Shown here piece after piece: positions 10,501-20,898 of a stretch of 64,000 nucleotides of DNA. The stretch is taken from the NCBI GenBank assembly GCA_029953675.1, contig JAMWBK010000001.1:1649001-1713000 (forward strand), written 5' to 3'. The position numbers and the translations under genes are program-made. Position 1 is the stretch's first letter. Every line of letters starts with the position of its first letter. A model generated the notes under the pieces. The model saw only the letters and a program-made list of their open reading frames with translations, was not told where the DNA came from and searched no databases. The stretch is from Rhodosorus marinus. Taxonomy: Eukaryota; Rhodophyta; Stylonematophyceae; Stylonematales; Stylonemataceae.

Positions 10501-13500
10501 GTAACCGTGACTGACCAGTAATTCCAACACTCGCATTAGAACCGGACTGTATCACTGCCCCGGGTGACCTCGACGGGGGTGTGGGTCCAAGCTGTCCACT
10601 AGGAGATTGGGCTGGAACTTTGCCTTGAATGACGTGCTGATGCCCAGAGGCCGGAGGGCCTTGTCCTGCCATTCCCATTCGCACACCAGAACCGCGCGAG
10701 CCCGCCATCGCATCCTTGCCATCGCTGGCAGACGCTCGCTTACGTTTCGACGGTGGACCTTTTGAGGGCTTGCTTCTTGGAGGGGTGGACAATGGAGCGG
10801 AAGAAGATGTAATAGCACCCTTAGGCACCCTGCCAAAGGCGGGGGGTGTACCTCCGGTCCCATGCACAGGAGACTTGGGGCCTGCTCGCCTATCCCCGGC
10901 ATCAGCAGTGTGAGGAGACGAATCCGGGAGAAACCGCTTAAACTCCTCGAGCAAATCCGGATCATCCTTGAAAAGCTCCTGCACTTGTGCGTAGACCTCT
11001 TTGATTGACTTCTGGTCCTTTTGATAGTTCTGCAATATTTCCAAAAATTGCTTGTACACCTCCTCGTGCTCCCGAAAACGACCTTTGATCTTGTTCACGT
11101 AACTAATTGCGTTCTCAAACTCGAGATGGTTTCCAATCGGCTGTTCGCCCTGACTTCCCATAGCCCCTACTCCAATAAAGAACATGGGAGTGGACGAAAT
11201 TCTCAGTACGGGTTTCTAGTATCATCTCAGAATATGAGGAAGGGTGAGAACAAGGAGACGCCGCAGGCACAAGCCCGAACTCGCTCCATGTTGCCCATTC
11301 GCGTAGTTCCGCAAGACTGAAACCGAAAGTTCTGCAGCGAGGGAGGTGTCATTACCTTGTCCAATCGGTGGATACGGTCCCATACCTTTCCCTCCAGACA
11401 TCATCGTTCCTTGGCCTGGGACGTTCATCATTGGACCTCTGTTTCGCCCAGCCATCTGGGAAGGCCCGCCATGCCCTTCAGCAACCGCTCCAAGCGCAAC
11501 ACCTGCTGAGTGAGGCCCTCCGCCATTTTGAAAAACATTCCCCGAGCCCATTATAGCACTACCCCTCTGCTGCTGTCGCTGTTGTTGACCATGAGGTCCC
11601 GGCGACAATCGCGTCTGTCCCATCGCCATCGAGTTGTCCGCTGGGAACTGAGCCATCCCCATCGCACCCCTGGACCCGTTAGGATTCTGAGACTGCGCAC
11701 CTAGCGTCGTCTTTCCACCTCCCGGTGACGTTCGTCTCTGCTGCGATGTCATATTCGAGCTCGACGAGGGGCCTCGAAGCTTTTCCATTCCTGCGCCGAG
11801 CGGATCCTGAGGCCCTGCCTGTAGTTGGGATGACATCGAGGATGCGCAACTGGGCTCTTAGTATCTAAAATGAGTCTCTGACCACTTCCGTGAGGTCCAG
11901 AAGCTGGTCGAAGATTGTAGCATATGCCTTGTTAATTGGTTTTGGACTCTCTGCGCAAACGAACCTGAGAATTATGCTCTGGGGGTCCGGGTGAGCGAGA
12001 GCGCTGCTTATTGGCCTGTTTATGCGAATGTCGCTGCTGTTTCCCTTGCGAGGCCTGGGATTGCTGCTGTTTCTGCGCATGCTGTCTCGGCGTGTGGACG
12101 TGAATGTCTCGGTCAAGTCCAAGATTTTGACCGCTTTGTCCGTGATGAACAGCTAACAAATTCTGCGCCTCCCTTGCCGGGAATGTTGGAGCGGGCCCGG
12201 CAGCGGCTGAGCCTTCTTGGGCAACCTTTCCTCTGCCCTTTCCTCCCGCACCTCTAGGCTTCTGCCCACCGATGCTCGGCTCAGCAGGGAGACCGGCGTT
12301 GTTCTGATGTGCAAAGACAAAAAAGAAGAAAGCACGAAATTCGACTTTCGATTCAGAATCGCTTGTGGTCGCCGGAATGACAACGGCATGCTCCTGAGCA
12401 ACCAAGCTCTACAATCGTGAAGCAGTAGTCCTAACTTCAGGTAACACAAGGCTCACCTTGCTCATATACCGCGGCTTCTTGTCATACGACTGATTGTCAC
12501 CGCCTCCGTCGAAGGAAACTCCTGAAGCATCGTGCGAAGGGCCAAGGCCAGAGCCTTTGCTACCATAGGATGCACCCGTCTGCTTTCCCCCACTAGCCTC
12601 AGTACTGCTTGCCCCTCCTCCGATGGGAGTTTTCTTAAAGCCATGTGGAGTCGAATACGTTGTTGTGCACTGTCCGGTAATTGGGTCGTCGCGCATACCC
12701 TGAATTCTGTACCCCGGAGGCAGGAACGTGTCGAAAGCAAGGATCAGCTCGGTGTGCCCCCTGAACAGCTGAGAGACTCGTTCGATGACTCGATTTGTGT
12801 CAATTAGCTGTGCCTTGAATTCCTTCATGATATCCAGGAATTGATTGTACACGCTTGGCTTGTCATGGAAACGGCTTTTTACGTGTTCGAGGTACGCTAA
12901 AGCGTCTTCAACCTGTAGCTCAACACGAGACGGAGATGAGCTCAGCACTAATCCTTGGGAGGAATCACAAGTTCAAACAACCCGTAGAAAAACGATCTAT
13001 ACTTTGCCGATATAACACGTACCCTTAGCAGTCGGCGATCGCTGTTGGGAGGGTAGTTCCCTTGTTCCACTCTCGTGCTTGGAGAACTCACTGGGGGAGA
13101 TGGTGATGGTAGAGTTGCTCCGACGTTCGATCCCACTGCGCTATTAAAGCCTCTTCCCCCCTGGGAAACCTGCAAGTACATTTCACACCAACCATTAGCT
13201 CATGGTAAAGGCTTACGCGAGGGACGAATTCAAGATTTATTTGCTCAAAAAGCTGCTCACCCTCCCAGAGTGCTCCTGATTTCCTTGCGGGAATGGAGGG
13301 CCCGCGGGATTCGCAACAGGCGCAAGAGGCACGGCTCCCGACTCCCCAACTTCACCAGCACGCGGCTGACGGGTCACATGAGGAAAAGCTCCAGCGCTTA
13401 GTCCAGGAAGCGGTGCTTGAGCCTGCTCCGAGCCTCGCCGAGCGATCCCAGAGCCGCGCGATTCCGCGTCGATTCGATCGGTTACCTTAACCGCTTTCCC

Positions 13501-15296
13501 GTCAGCGGGGTTAACTCGGCCAATGCTCACCGCCGGTACGTTCTGTACTAACGAAACTGGAGGGAGATTTGCGCTCTGCGTATCCTTCCCTTGGGGTTCA
13601 TCAGCTTTGGGAGCATATCCATCTACAAAGTGCTTGCCTTGTTGCTTCTCATGATCCTCGGAGAGGGGAGCTTGAGTCCTCTTTGTCTGCGCTTGCGTCG
13701 TCTGCATTCCTCTCGCCGACCCTGGTTCGTCATGCTCCCCTCTTTGCTTGGCACCACCCCAGTGCTGCTTTACGGCTACAGTTTGCGGTCCGGGCAACGA
13801 CTGAGCACCCGGTAGCGCTTGTGCACCAGGAAGAGACTGTGCCCCTGGAAGCGCCTGGGAACCCGGAAGTGGTTGATTTCTAACCAGAGATTGTCCACCT
13901 GAAAGCCTTTGCACAGGTGAAAAGCTTTGAGGCCCTTTCGCCATATGACCGTCGCGTTCGGTTGGTAGAGTTGATGGAACTGGCAGAGACTGCGCGCTAG
14001 GCAAGGGCTTCGCCTCTGTAAGCGATTGCAGTTTCGGGGGACCAGGCAACGCCTGGGATCCGGGTAAGCCCGGACCACGTGGAAGTGTATGCGCTCCCGG
14101 CAAACGGGGTCCTCCTTTTAGCGTCTGAGGACTAGGCAAGGTGTGGGCTCCTGGCAAACTCCGAGGGCCCTCAGCCTTGAAGCCATCCTGCGGAGTGGAC
14201 CCGTCATCAAAAGCTGCACCGCTCTTGCTCATGTCAATTTCGGGTGCTGCAGATACCATGCTCTCCTTTGCGTTCGACAGTCCGTCCGATATCGATTCCG
14301 TGCGCGTTCCCCTCGAACCGATCACCCTGTCGCTATTGATTGCACCAGACCTACCCTCCTCGCCTGAAAACCGAGTCACGTTATCCTCGCCAGCTGGTTT
14401 GGAACTGGTTCTACCTGCCCAATCACTTGATCCAATTAGCGATTCCGCCTGCCCTTTACCCTGAAATGTATCCTTCTTGTGCGTAGGCTGCCTCGAGCCA
14501 GTATGCTGTTTAGCCACGTCCTGAAGATTTGAATGATGACGAGCTTCATTCTCTTTTAATCTATGTACAAGTGGACTCTCCCCAACCGCTCCCAGAGCGC
14601 CCTTTGACACGTCTAGCGCTTTGTCACGGGAGGACTCCTTCAAGTCATCACTACCTCCACCTCCCTCACCCCTACTCCGAGCAAAATGCCCACCGGCAAC
14701 TGCACTCCCTACAACAGGACCGCGAGCGCTCGCAACATCACCGCTTAGGTATGATCCGTTTGAGCTACCGAAACCTTTCCGAGTAGCACTGCGCCCGTCC
14801 GATTCCCGGCTTGGAGACACTTTTCCAGGCCTCTTTTGAGCAGATTTTCCGTCGCTCACCACACGGGGCTTTGGCTCCATGCTCAGCTCCTGAGCCTTTG
14901 CTTCCGCTTTCCCGGAGCTCCTCTCGCTCTTCACTGCTGCCTCTTCCCTTCGATCGAGATTGTCATCAGTCTCTTCTCTCGAGGCACTAGGACGCGGCCT
15001 TTCAAGTATTCGGGAGTCACCATCAGCTGGCGCTGCTCTCGGTGGATCCTCGCGTTTGTGGATCGACTTATCCAGACCAGCTTGGTTTCCTTTATCAGTG
15101 GGAACTTCGGCTGAAGTGCTGGCCTGCCGCGGCGTTTCTGCTGTATTGGGTTCCGGTTCCGACCCACCGGTTCCTATCAATTCCGTAGAGAGTAACAATC
15201 GTGAGTTTTCAATCAGCTGGCCTAGACGTCATCGGGTTCGAGGAAGGCTCTGAAATCGGGAATACCTTTCTTCGCATTGTCAGAAACGGAGTCCAT
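7571..15296 (-). CDS. SIN3: Sin3 transcriptional corepressor, 9 exons
   Basis: Nuclear scaffold of the Sin3-histone deacetylase complex. Exons (minus strand): 15266-15296, 13261-15173, 13023-13169, 12457-12912, 11965-12303, 11356-11818, 8598-11166, 8267-8489, 7571-8167. All eight introns (91-189 nt) are GT-AG and phase-compatible, giving 6738 nt, about 2245 aa. Residues 1-697 are low-complexity, with a degenerate LPGAQ/LPGAH repeat at about 345-476. PAH1 is at about 700-765 ([13 protein letters not shown]), PAH2 at about 1130-1190, PAH3 at about 1395-1460. The Sin3 HDAC-interaction region is at about 1565-1770 ([22 protein letters not shown]). The C-terminal Sin3 domain runs from about 1810 across the last three exons ([13 protein letters not shown] matches FTMDKLIQSIVRQ of SIN3A). 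It is far larger than human SIN3A (1273 aa) because of the N-terminal and inter-PAH linkers. The least certain parts are exon 1, which supplies only 10 residues and the only usable ATG, and the exon 5/6 junction in low-complexity sequence. Confidence 0.9.
13770..14172 (-). repeat. Degenerate LPGAQ-type repeat inside Sin3 exon 2
   Basis: The minus-strand reading frame encodes many copies of a 5-6 residue unit of the form L-P-G-(A/S/P)-(Q/H)-(S/A/T), for example [17 protein letters not shown]. It is most regular at 13790-13870 and decays towards 14170. The DNA copies differ at third positions, so it is an old or selected repeat rather than a fresh microsatellite expansion. Confidence 0.8.
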
Positions 15297-16769
15297 TTTC
15301 AACTCGCGCCCACTCCCAGATGACTTGAAACGGCTTGTCTGAAAAGCGCAAGATAGTCTACCGAGCTCGCTTGACCACTTGCAAAGGCTGTGAACCTCAC
15401 TTCCTCAATAGGCTCAAGGCCCCGTTCCATCCGCAAGTAGCTATATCCAAGAATCCGCACATCCCTGAACAGTGAGAAGCGAGTCATTTGAGCATTAACA
15501 CAATGACGTCCTGTCCCATTACATCAACAAATCACTCTGAAAAACAGGGTTGAATCGGTCACCAAGCCCGTACCGAGATGGCAAACGCTCCCTAGAAAGG
15601 CAAACCAGTCAGATTGGAACTCCTGGTAGACAATGACAGGCAGAAAATGTACTAGCTCCTCGAGAAACCTTCACAAAACCTCTGAACGACGCCAATCTAC
15701 AATCCTGAACAGGTTACAAATCACCAGATCTTTGCATATCGAAACATCTCACAAAACCCGGAAGAGGACCCTCGTCTTCCCTGCCCGAACCGTCCCGTTG
15801 TATTTCACCTGCCCTGCATTAAGCCTCTTAAGGACCGTTTTGATTCTTCCGTTTTCTCATCCATTTAACCGCTCACGCCAATTAGCTGCTAAACTCTACT
15901 CTTACCACTTCCTCTGGAATCCACCTTGTCTACGCCGTTTTCAACGCCCCTTGCGCGTGCATCCAATTTACAGCATGAGAAGAGATTTTCCCCCCCTTAT
16001 GCAAACACTATTTCTTCAGAAATCACTTAAACGTCAGAGTTCCTAGTGCAGACTCGAATCTACCGTAACTGATTCACGTTGAGTATTTTCACCGGGGGGT
16101 AACCGAAATGTTACTTTTCTCTGAGTTCCGGATCCCTTCTAAGGCCGTTAACCAATTCCCCACGAGGATTGCTTAACAGGAATTTTTCCCACCCCTGCGG
16201 TTCTTTCTTGTACGGGAGAAGAAAGATCCGGACTCGAATTTAGGGATTCTGATACGCCTTGCGAAAATCGGCTACCCCTACACTTCATTTTCAACACGCA
16301 TTTCCAAAATTCCTAAACACCCTATAGGGGGGGGGAATTTCCAATCCCAGCAACAAACAAATAATCTCATGATTTCCATTTTTCCATGATTTTTTTCAAA
16401 GCGGTCCAATGAGACATAAAACAAATGCCTCTTCATCAACTTATTGCGGGTGTCCAGAAAGCAAGGGTTTGCTAGCAAGGGAAAATCACCGCTCAACCCA
16501 CCCCTCGTATGGATGATTCCGGAACTGCGAAATCCGGTCTTAAAAAATAAAAAATCAGCTCTTGTATGAATCTGAAGGGGGGCTTCGTCACCTGTTCCTG
16601 AACTCCAGGGGAAGTCTGAAGCCTCACCTTCAAAGTTCGCGAGGTCAGAATTCGGTGGGCACTAGCTAGGTCAAGCAAAGGCTCGGAGAATAGCAATAGG
16701 CAGAGCTTCTGACGAGGATGGAAATCGTCTCTCATGTTTTGTTCGGAACCAACCGAGAGCTAGATAGCT

Positions 16770-16793
16770 CTAGCGAGGTATCTACCTCGCTAG
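16770..16793. repeat. Perfect 11-bp inverted repeat, 2-nt centre
   Basis: CTAGCGAGGTA at 16770-16780 is followed by TC and then its exact complement TACCTCGCTAG at 16783-16793. It would form a cruciform or a dyad-type protein site. A TATATAAA string lies some 35 nt downstream, at about 16831. No supported gene is nearby. Confidence 0.8.
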
Positions 16794-19339
16794 GGTCTTC
16801 AATCTAGACAATTTTGTGCCGGAGGAGCTTTATATAAAGGGGTGCTGATCGGAGGAGGTGGTGGCCGCTTTCTTCGCATTGTTAATCCAAACAGTTTGAG
16901 GATGCCTACCGGACCATCCGATTTCTAGTCACACATGCGGTAACCCTCAACGAGAATCTAGGTTGCGGTGCGTGGTGACTGGCTTCCACTGTGGACGACT
17001 GTGAGCAGGCAATCGCGATGGCCCTGGAAACGAAGTTGTCGATACACAGAAGATTGATTGTAAAAGATACAGCCTTCAAATGGAAGCTGGACACGGAGCC
17101 CACTGAAATCTCGTGAATGAGTGCTCTAATGGCTCAGGCTCAAAGTGTGCATGGTGACGGACCTCATGTTGTCAGTTGATCATTGATGCTTTGGAGGCTG
17201 GCTACAGATGGTCATTGTTCAAGGGACGGTCGATCTCGAGGAAATCCATGATCGCTTCGTAGCCAACTCGAGTAGGCCTTTGTTTACGTTTCATATAGAT
17301 CACAGTTTATACAGGCTCATTGTCCGCGTACTACCGATTTTCGCAGCGCTGGCCGCTTTTGGGAAATGACCAGACGCTCCCGTAGGAAAGTAGTCAGAGA
17401 CATCTTTGGACGACGACTTCCTAGCCGATGCATACCTAGAAATTGGTGTGAGTTGCATCCGCTTGAGGGTTCTCCTTTTAGCCACTAGTACAATCCAATG
17501 AATCCGGTAGTAGTATGTTATACTCGGGATCGTTTGCGACCCGGTTGCCACCGCGTGCGCTAGTTTAGAACCTGTGCAAGTACATGTTGCGACTGTACAA
17601 TAGACCTGTCTCCCGTATTTCTTTCAATTTTTGATTTACGGTTAACTTCTTTTGAGGTTCTCCAAGTCTCTCCTCACACCCAATAGCACTTGTTGGCACA
17701 ACCCGCTTTCCAAACTGTGCGGGACACATTCAGGGTGATCATGAACTGGGTGGCAGTGATTTTCTTTGCGTATTCTCTAGCACGTGAAACAGGAAGTGTG
17801 GGTTCCTGGATTCAGTATGCTGAAAACCCAGCACGTTAGAATCTTGATCGGAGAAGGCGACGTTAAATGACAGGCGTAGGAAAGGAAAATGCGGTAGAGT
17901 TTGTTCCCAACCATTTAGCAGGGAGCGTACAAGAGTAGTATTTGACAACCTCAGGTATACACTTAGGCTGCGGCTCTCTGGACTGTCGTGAAATGGAAGA
18001 CCGTTCACTACGCTCAGGAAATTTCGCGGCGATGCATACATGCCAACCCATGCGAGCTATGAATCCATTCACAGGTCGTGCCGAGGAGCAAAACTCCGGT
18101 TCCATTTGTCAGAATTGATCCCACTCCTTTCGCAAGCAAAATAACTGCCCTGCCCAGGTTAGAGTGACATTCGCGGTCATGCTTCTCTTATAGTGGGAGC
18201 ACCGAATGAATTTATTTATTCGGAGGCTAGAAGAGTAACCGAGGGGAGCAAAAGGGACTACCGAAGCTGTAAAAATCGCGCCCCTCCAGCACCAAGCAGC
18301 ATTCATTCGCCACAATAGAAAACTCAACCGGGTAAACAGCGAGGAAAGCCTAGATTTAGCGAAACCGCAACCTTTACTCGGCAGCTGCCTATTACAGCGC
18401 AGCACTTGCTCCATCACTGTCTAAGGGGAAAGGTCAGACTGACCCCGCTACCGGGGTCTTGCGCTAGGTTCAGAAGAACCCTAGAGCGGAGCATCAATAG
18501 CATAGCTGGTCTTCAAGTTGTTGGATCCTCTCATCACGTCGTTGGGTCGAAATGACTGGTCTTTTGAGTTCAGAATCCATTGGTAGATACGCAAAGGAAG
18601 GGTCTCCAAGCTAAAAAGCTCATGGACGTGGCAGCTGTCAACTGGAGCTATTACTGAGGCAAATCCGGTGTCAGTCCCGCACCTTTGAGTGTGTTCCACA
18701 CGAACTAACCAGGATCCTGTCGGCAACTCTTTCTAAGCATCCTGAACGTTGTTGAATTCGACGGCATCTTCGAAAACCGTATCGGTTTCTTTCGATACGA
18801 ATCCGTTTAGACGTACAAATCTAGTCCTGGCCTCTGCGGGCAGGGTCTCCGCGGTGTTCCGGGATGCGTTTTGCATTGGTAGCCTTGTTTGCACAGATTT
18901 TTACACTTTTTTCTACAGTTTTACAATGTTCTCATCAGTTTACGCACATTCTTGCATATATATTTTTTCGTATTATTCAGTGTGTTGCCGAGGAGTACTA
19001 GGTTATAGCAAAAAAACCAGCACAACTGGTGTTTGTTAGAGGGCAACCTGAATTTCTAGGATTCGATCAGTATCTACTCTTAGAGTCGTCTAAGCCAACG
19101 ACTCTGAGAGCATTATAAATGAAGGCCAATCCGAAAATCGCCAGCCACCGACAGGCCCAAACGAACTAAACATTTTTCAGTCAGCAGAAGCGAAAGTCGC
19201 TATAATCCGCCATCAACAACAAATCGACATCCGATGTTGATTGATCAAATCCGCGATATTGACTGAATTCGGTAGTCGATTTTGGCCCTCACCACTAGCG
19301 GGGCACAATTCCATCTGCGAATCGAGCAATTAGTTACGG

Positions 19340-19638
19340 AATGAGAACACCCGTCTTGAGGAATTACTCATCAACCAGAATAACAATCAAGCAATCCTCG
19401 GAACAGCACTCACAATACTCTTGGCACCACCTTCAGAATAATACCCTGACATGAATACGCCGAAGCAAGCTTCAACATAGATGAAAGTACCTATGGAGCC
19501 ACCTTCTGCACACTCACAGGACTGCATGGACTCCATGTAATAGCCGGAACACTCTACCTAGGCATAGCAATGACCAGAATCAATCTGCACACTTTAGCCA
19601 GAGAACGCCATATAGAATCCGTGCTTATAGCAAAATAG
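19340..19638 (+). pseudogene. cox3: NUMT: decayed mitochondrial cytochrome oxidase subunit 3 fragment
   Basis: A nuclear insert of mitochondrial DNA. The frame 19453-19638 reads EYAEASFNIDESTYGATF then TGLHGLHVIAGTLYLGIA. This matches the conserved COX3 core (EYxEAxFxIxDSxYGSxFxxxTGxHGxHVxxGTxFL), which is the proton-channel subunit of complex IV in the inner mitochondrial membrane. Upstream, about 19340-19430 reads a further COX3-like helix (NNNQAILGTALTIL) in another frame, so at least one frameshift separates them. A TGA lies just before the conserved block, at 19447-19449. It could be a Trp codon under the modified mitochondrial code used by many red algae, or a decay stop. The TAG at 19636-19638 and the loss of the GFEAAxWYWHFVD end show that it is not functional. 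No other COX3 part was recognised around it. Confidence 0.8.
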
Positions 19639-19771
19639 CTGTGTTTGTTCGGGATCGAGCGTTGAGGCCGCTGCAGCCGCTTCTTCATACCAGCTCATAT
19701 GCTGGTATGTTTCGCCGATAACCACCAATTAAATGAAATACCAGGTGTTTATTTCCCTCGGGACAACCTTA

Positions 19772-19870
19772 CTAGTACTTGGGTCGTGCCGAGAGGGTCC
19801 GGCTTTTCGCCGTTTACGACCAAGAAGTGGCTAACCCTAGGAAACTGGGGGGTTTTAAGGGAGGGGGGGG
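19772..19870 (+). mobile_element. Diverged copy of the palindromic MITE-like repeat
   Basis: The stretch starting CTAGTACTTGGGTCGTGCC and running through CGTTTACGACCAAGAAGTGG to the G-rich end aligns with the minus strand of the element at 31073-31210, without long gaps. The shared order is (G/T)CGTG, then GTTTAC, then AGAAGTGGnTAA, then GGGGGG-TTTAAGGG. Only one arm and the centre are evident here. The second arm is lost or unrecognisable in the following G-run. Confidence 0.6.
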
Positions 19871-20625
19871 GGAAGGGGGCAAGAGTGGCAATATAGGCAA
19901 TAGGCAATTCCAATGCGTACGTGCAAAAGGCGGGCAGTGAAATTTTAATGGCGATCGCGGGTTTTTAGTGGTTACGAAGAAAACGCACCTGTTTTCAGAG
20001 GTACAGGGGGGTTTTTGATTTTCAGAATCGGAGTTCATGGGAGCCGGGCAGAGCACGAACCATAGTGGAGGCAGCTTGGGCGATTGGAAACGGTCTTTTG
20101 ATAGGATGGGGAAGCAGTTCTGTGGAGGTGGTGATACAGAGGACAAGGGATCCACAGGGTATGGGTAGAAGAGTTACTTGAGCTTGACTCGGGCTTGGGA
20201 ATTCTCCCCAGTTTGCAGATGATTAAATTTCTTGCAGGAAGTGGGATCATCGTTCTTCTCACAAGAGCATTGGAAGCCCGATTGGGCGAGCCATAAAGTA
20301 GAAGCGGAGGCAATAACTGCTAGCTTTACGTACGTGATGAGGGTTTGAACTTTTGAAGCCTTGATAAACTTTTCCTCCCCTCTCTTCTCTCTTTTGAAAG
20401 CGCTGCTATCAGCTCCGGGTTATCCGTCCTTTTGGGCACCTGATGTCCTAAGATCTTCAAAGAAACTGGAAAAAAACTGAAACTCAGCTCCTATTGGAAA
20501 GAAGGTACACGACTAGTAGGAGCACGAGTTCTCAATCCTACTTTCTCACCTCTGGGTCTTTCAACCTGCCGAACCAGTAGGTTCTAGTGAGGCCATTGTC
20601 CTTGCAAGCTTAACGTCGAGCTCTT

Positions 20626-20898
20626 CTACTTGCTTTCCTTTCTTGATGGGCGCGTAAACTCAGTTATGTCCGCTCCCTGGAGCTTTCGGCTTTTCCAAGC
20701 GAAGCTTGAACGGGCGGACTCTGGAGTTGAAGCGGATCTCCGGCTGGCTGCTGGAGCGTCACCTGCGATGATGTACCGATCGCACTTCTGCAGGTGCCTC
20801 TTGAGGCGTTCAAAATTGTTGCTTACCGGTAGGTCGCAATGCTTGCAGATCAGCGTAGCCTTGACCTCGTCGTACCGCGGATGCTTCTGCGTTGGCAT
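20626..20898 (-). CDS. BED-type zinc-finger protein, probable hAT transposon relic
   Basis: A 90-aa frame starts at the ATG at 20898. The motif CKHCDLPVSNNFERLKRHLQKC (C-x2-C ... H-x3-4-C, residues about 18-40) is the metal-binding core of BED fingers, which bind DNA at the N-terminus of hAT-family transposases. The rest is Ser/Arg/Lys-rich. No RNase-H-like transposase body follows on either side, so this is a truncated element or a small domesticated DNA-binding protein. Isolation within a repeat-bearing desert favours a relic. Confidence 0.5.
   Translation of the reverse strand: MPTQKHPRYDEVKATLICKHCDLPVSNNFERLKRHLQKCDRYIIAGDAPAASRRSASTPESARSSFAWKSRKLQGADITEFTRPSRKESK

Noticed and set aside
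11222-11836. 204-aa Gly/Gln-rich ORF as a separate gene
   Set aside because: Donor at 11355 and acceptor at 11820 place it in frame as a Sin3 linker exon.
13237-15198. 653-aa low-complexity ORF as a separate gene
   Set aside because: It has no ATG near its start. Phase-matched splice sites join it upstream to a 10-codon exon and downstream to the PAH1 exon, so it is treated as Sin3 exon 2.
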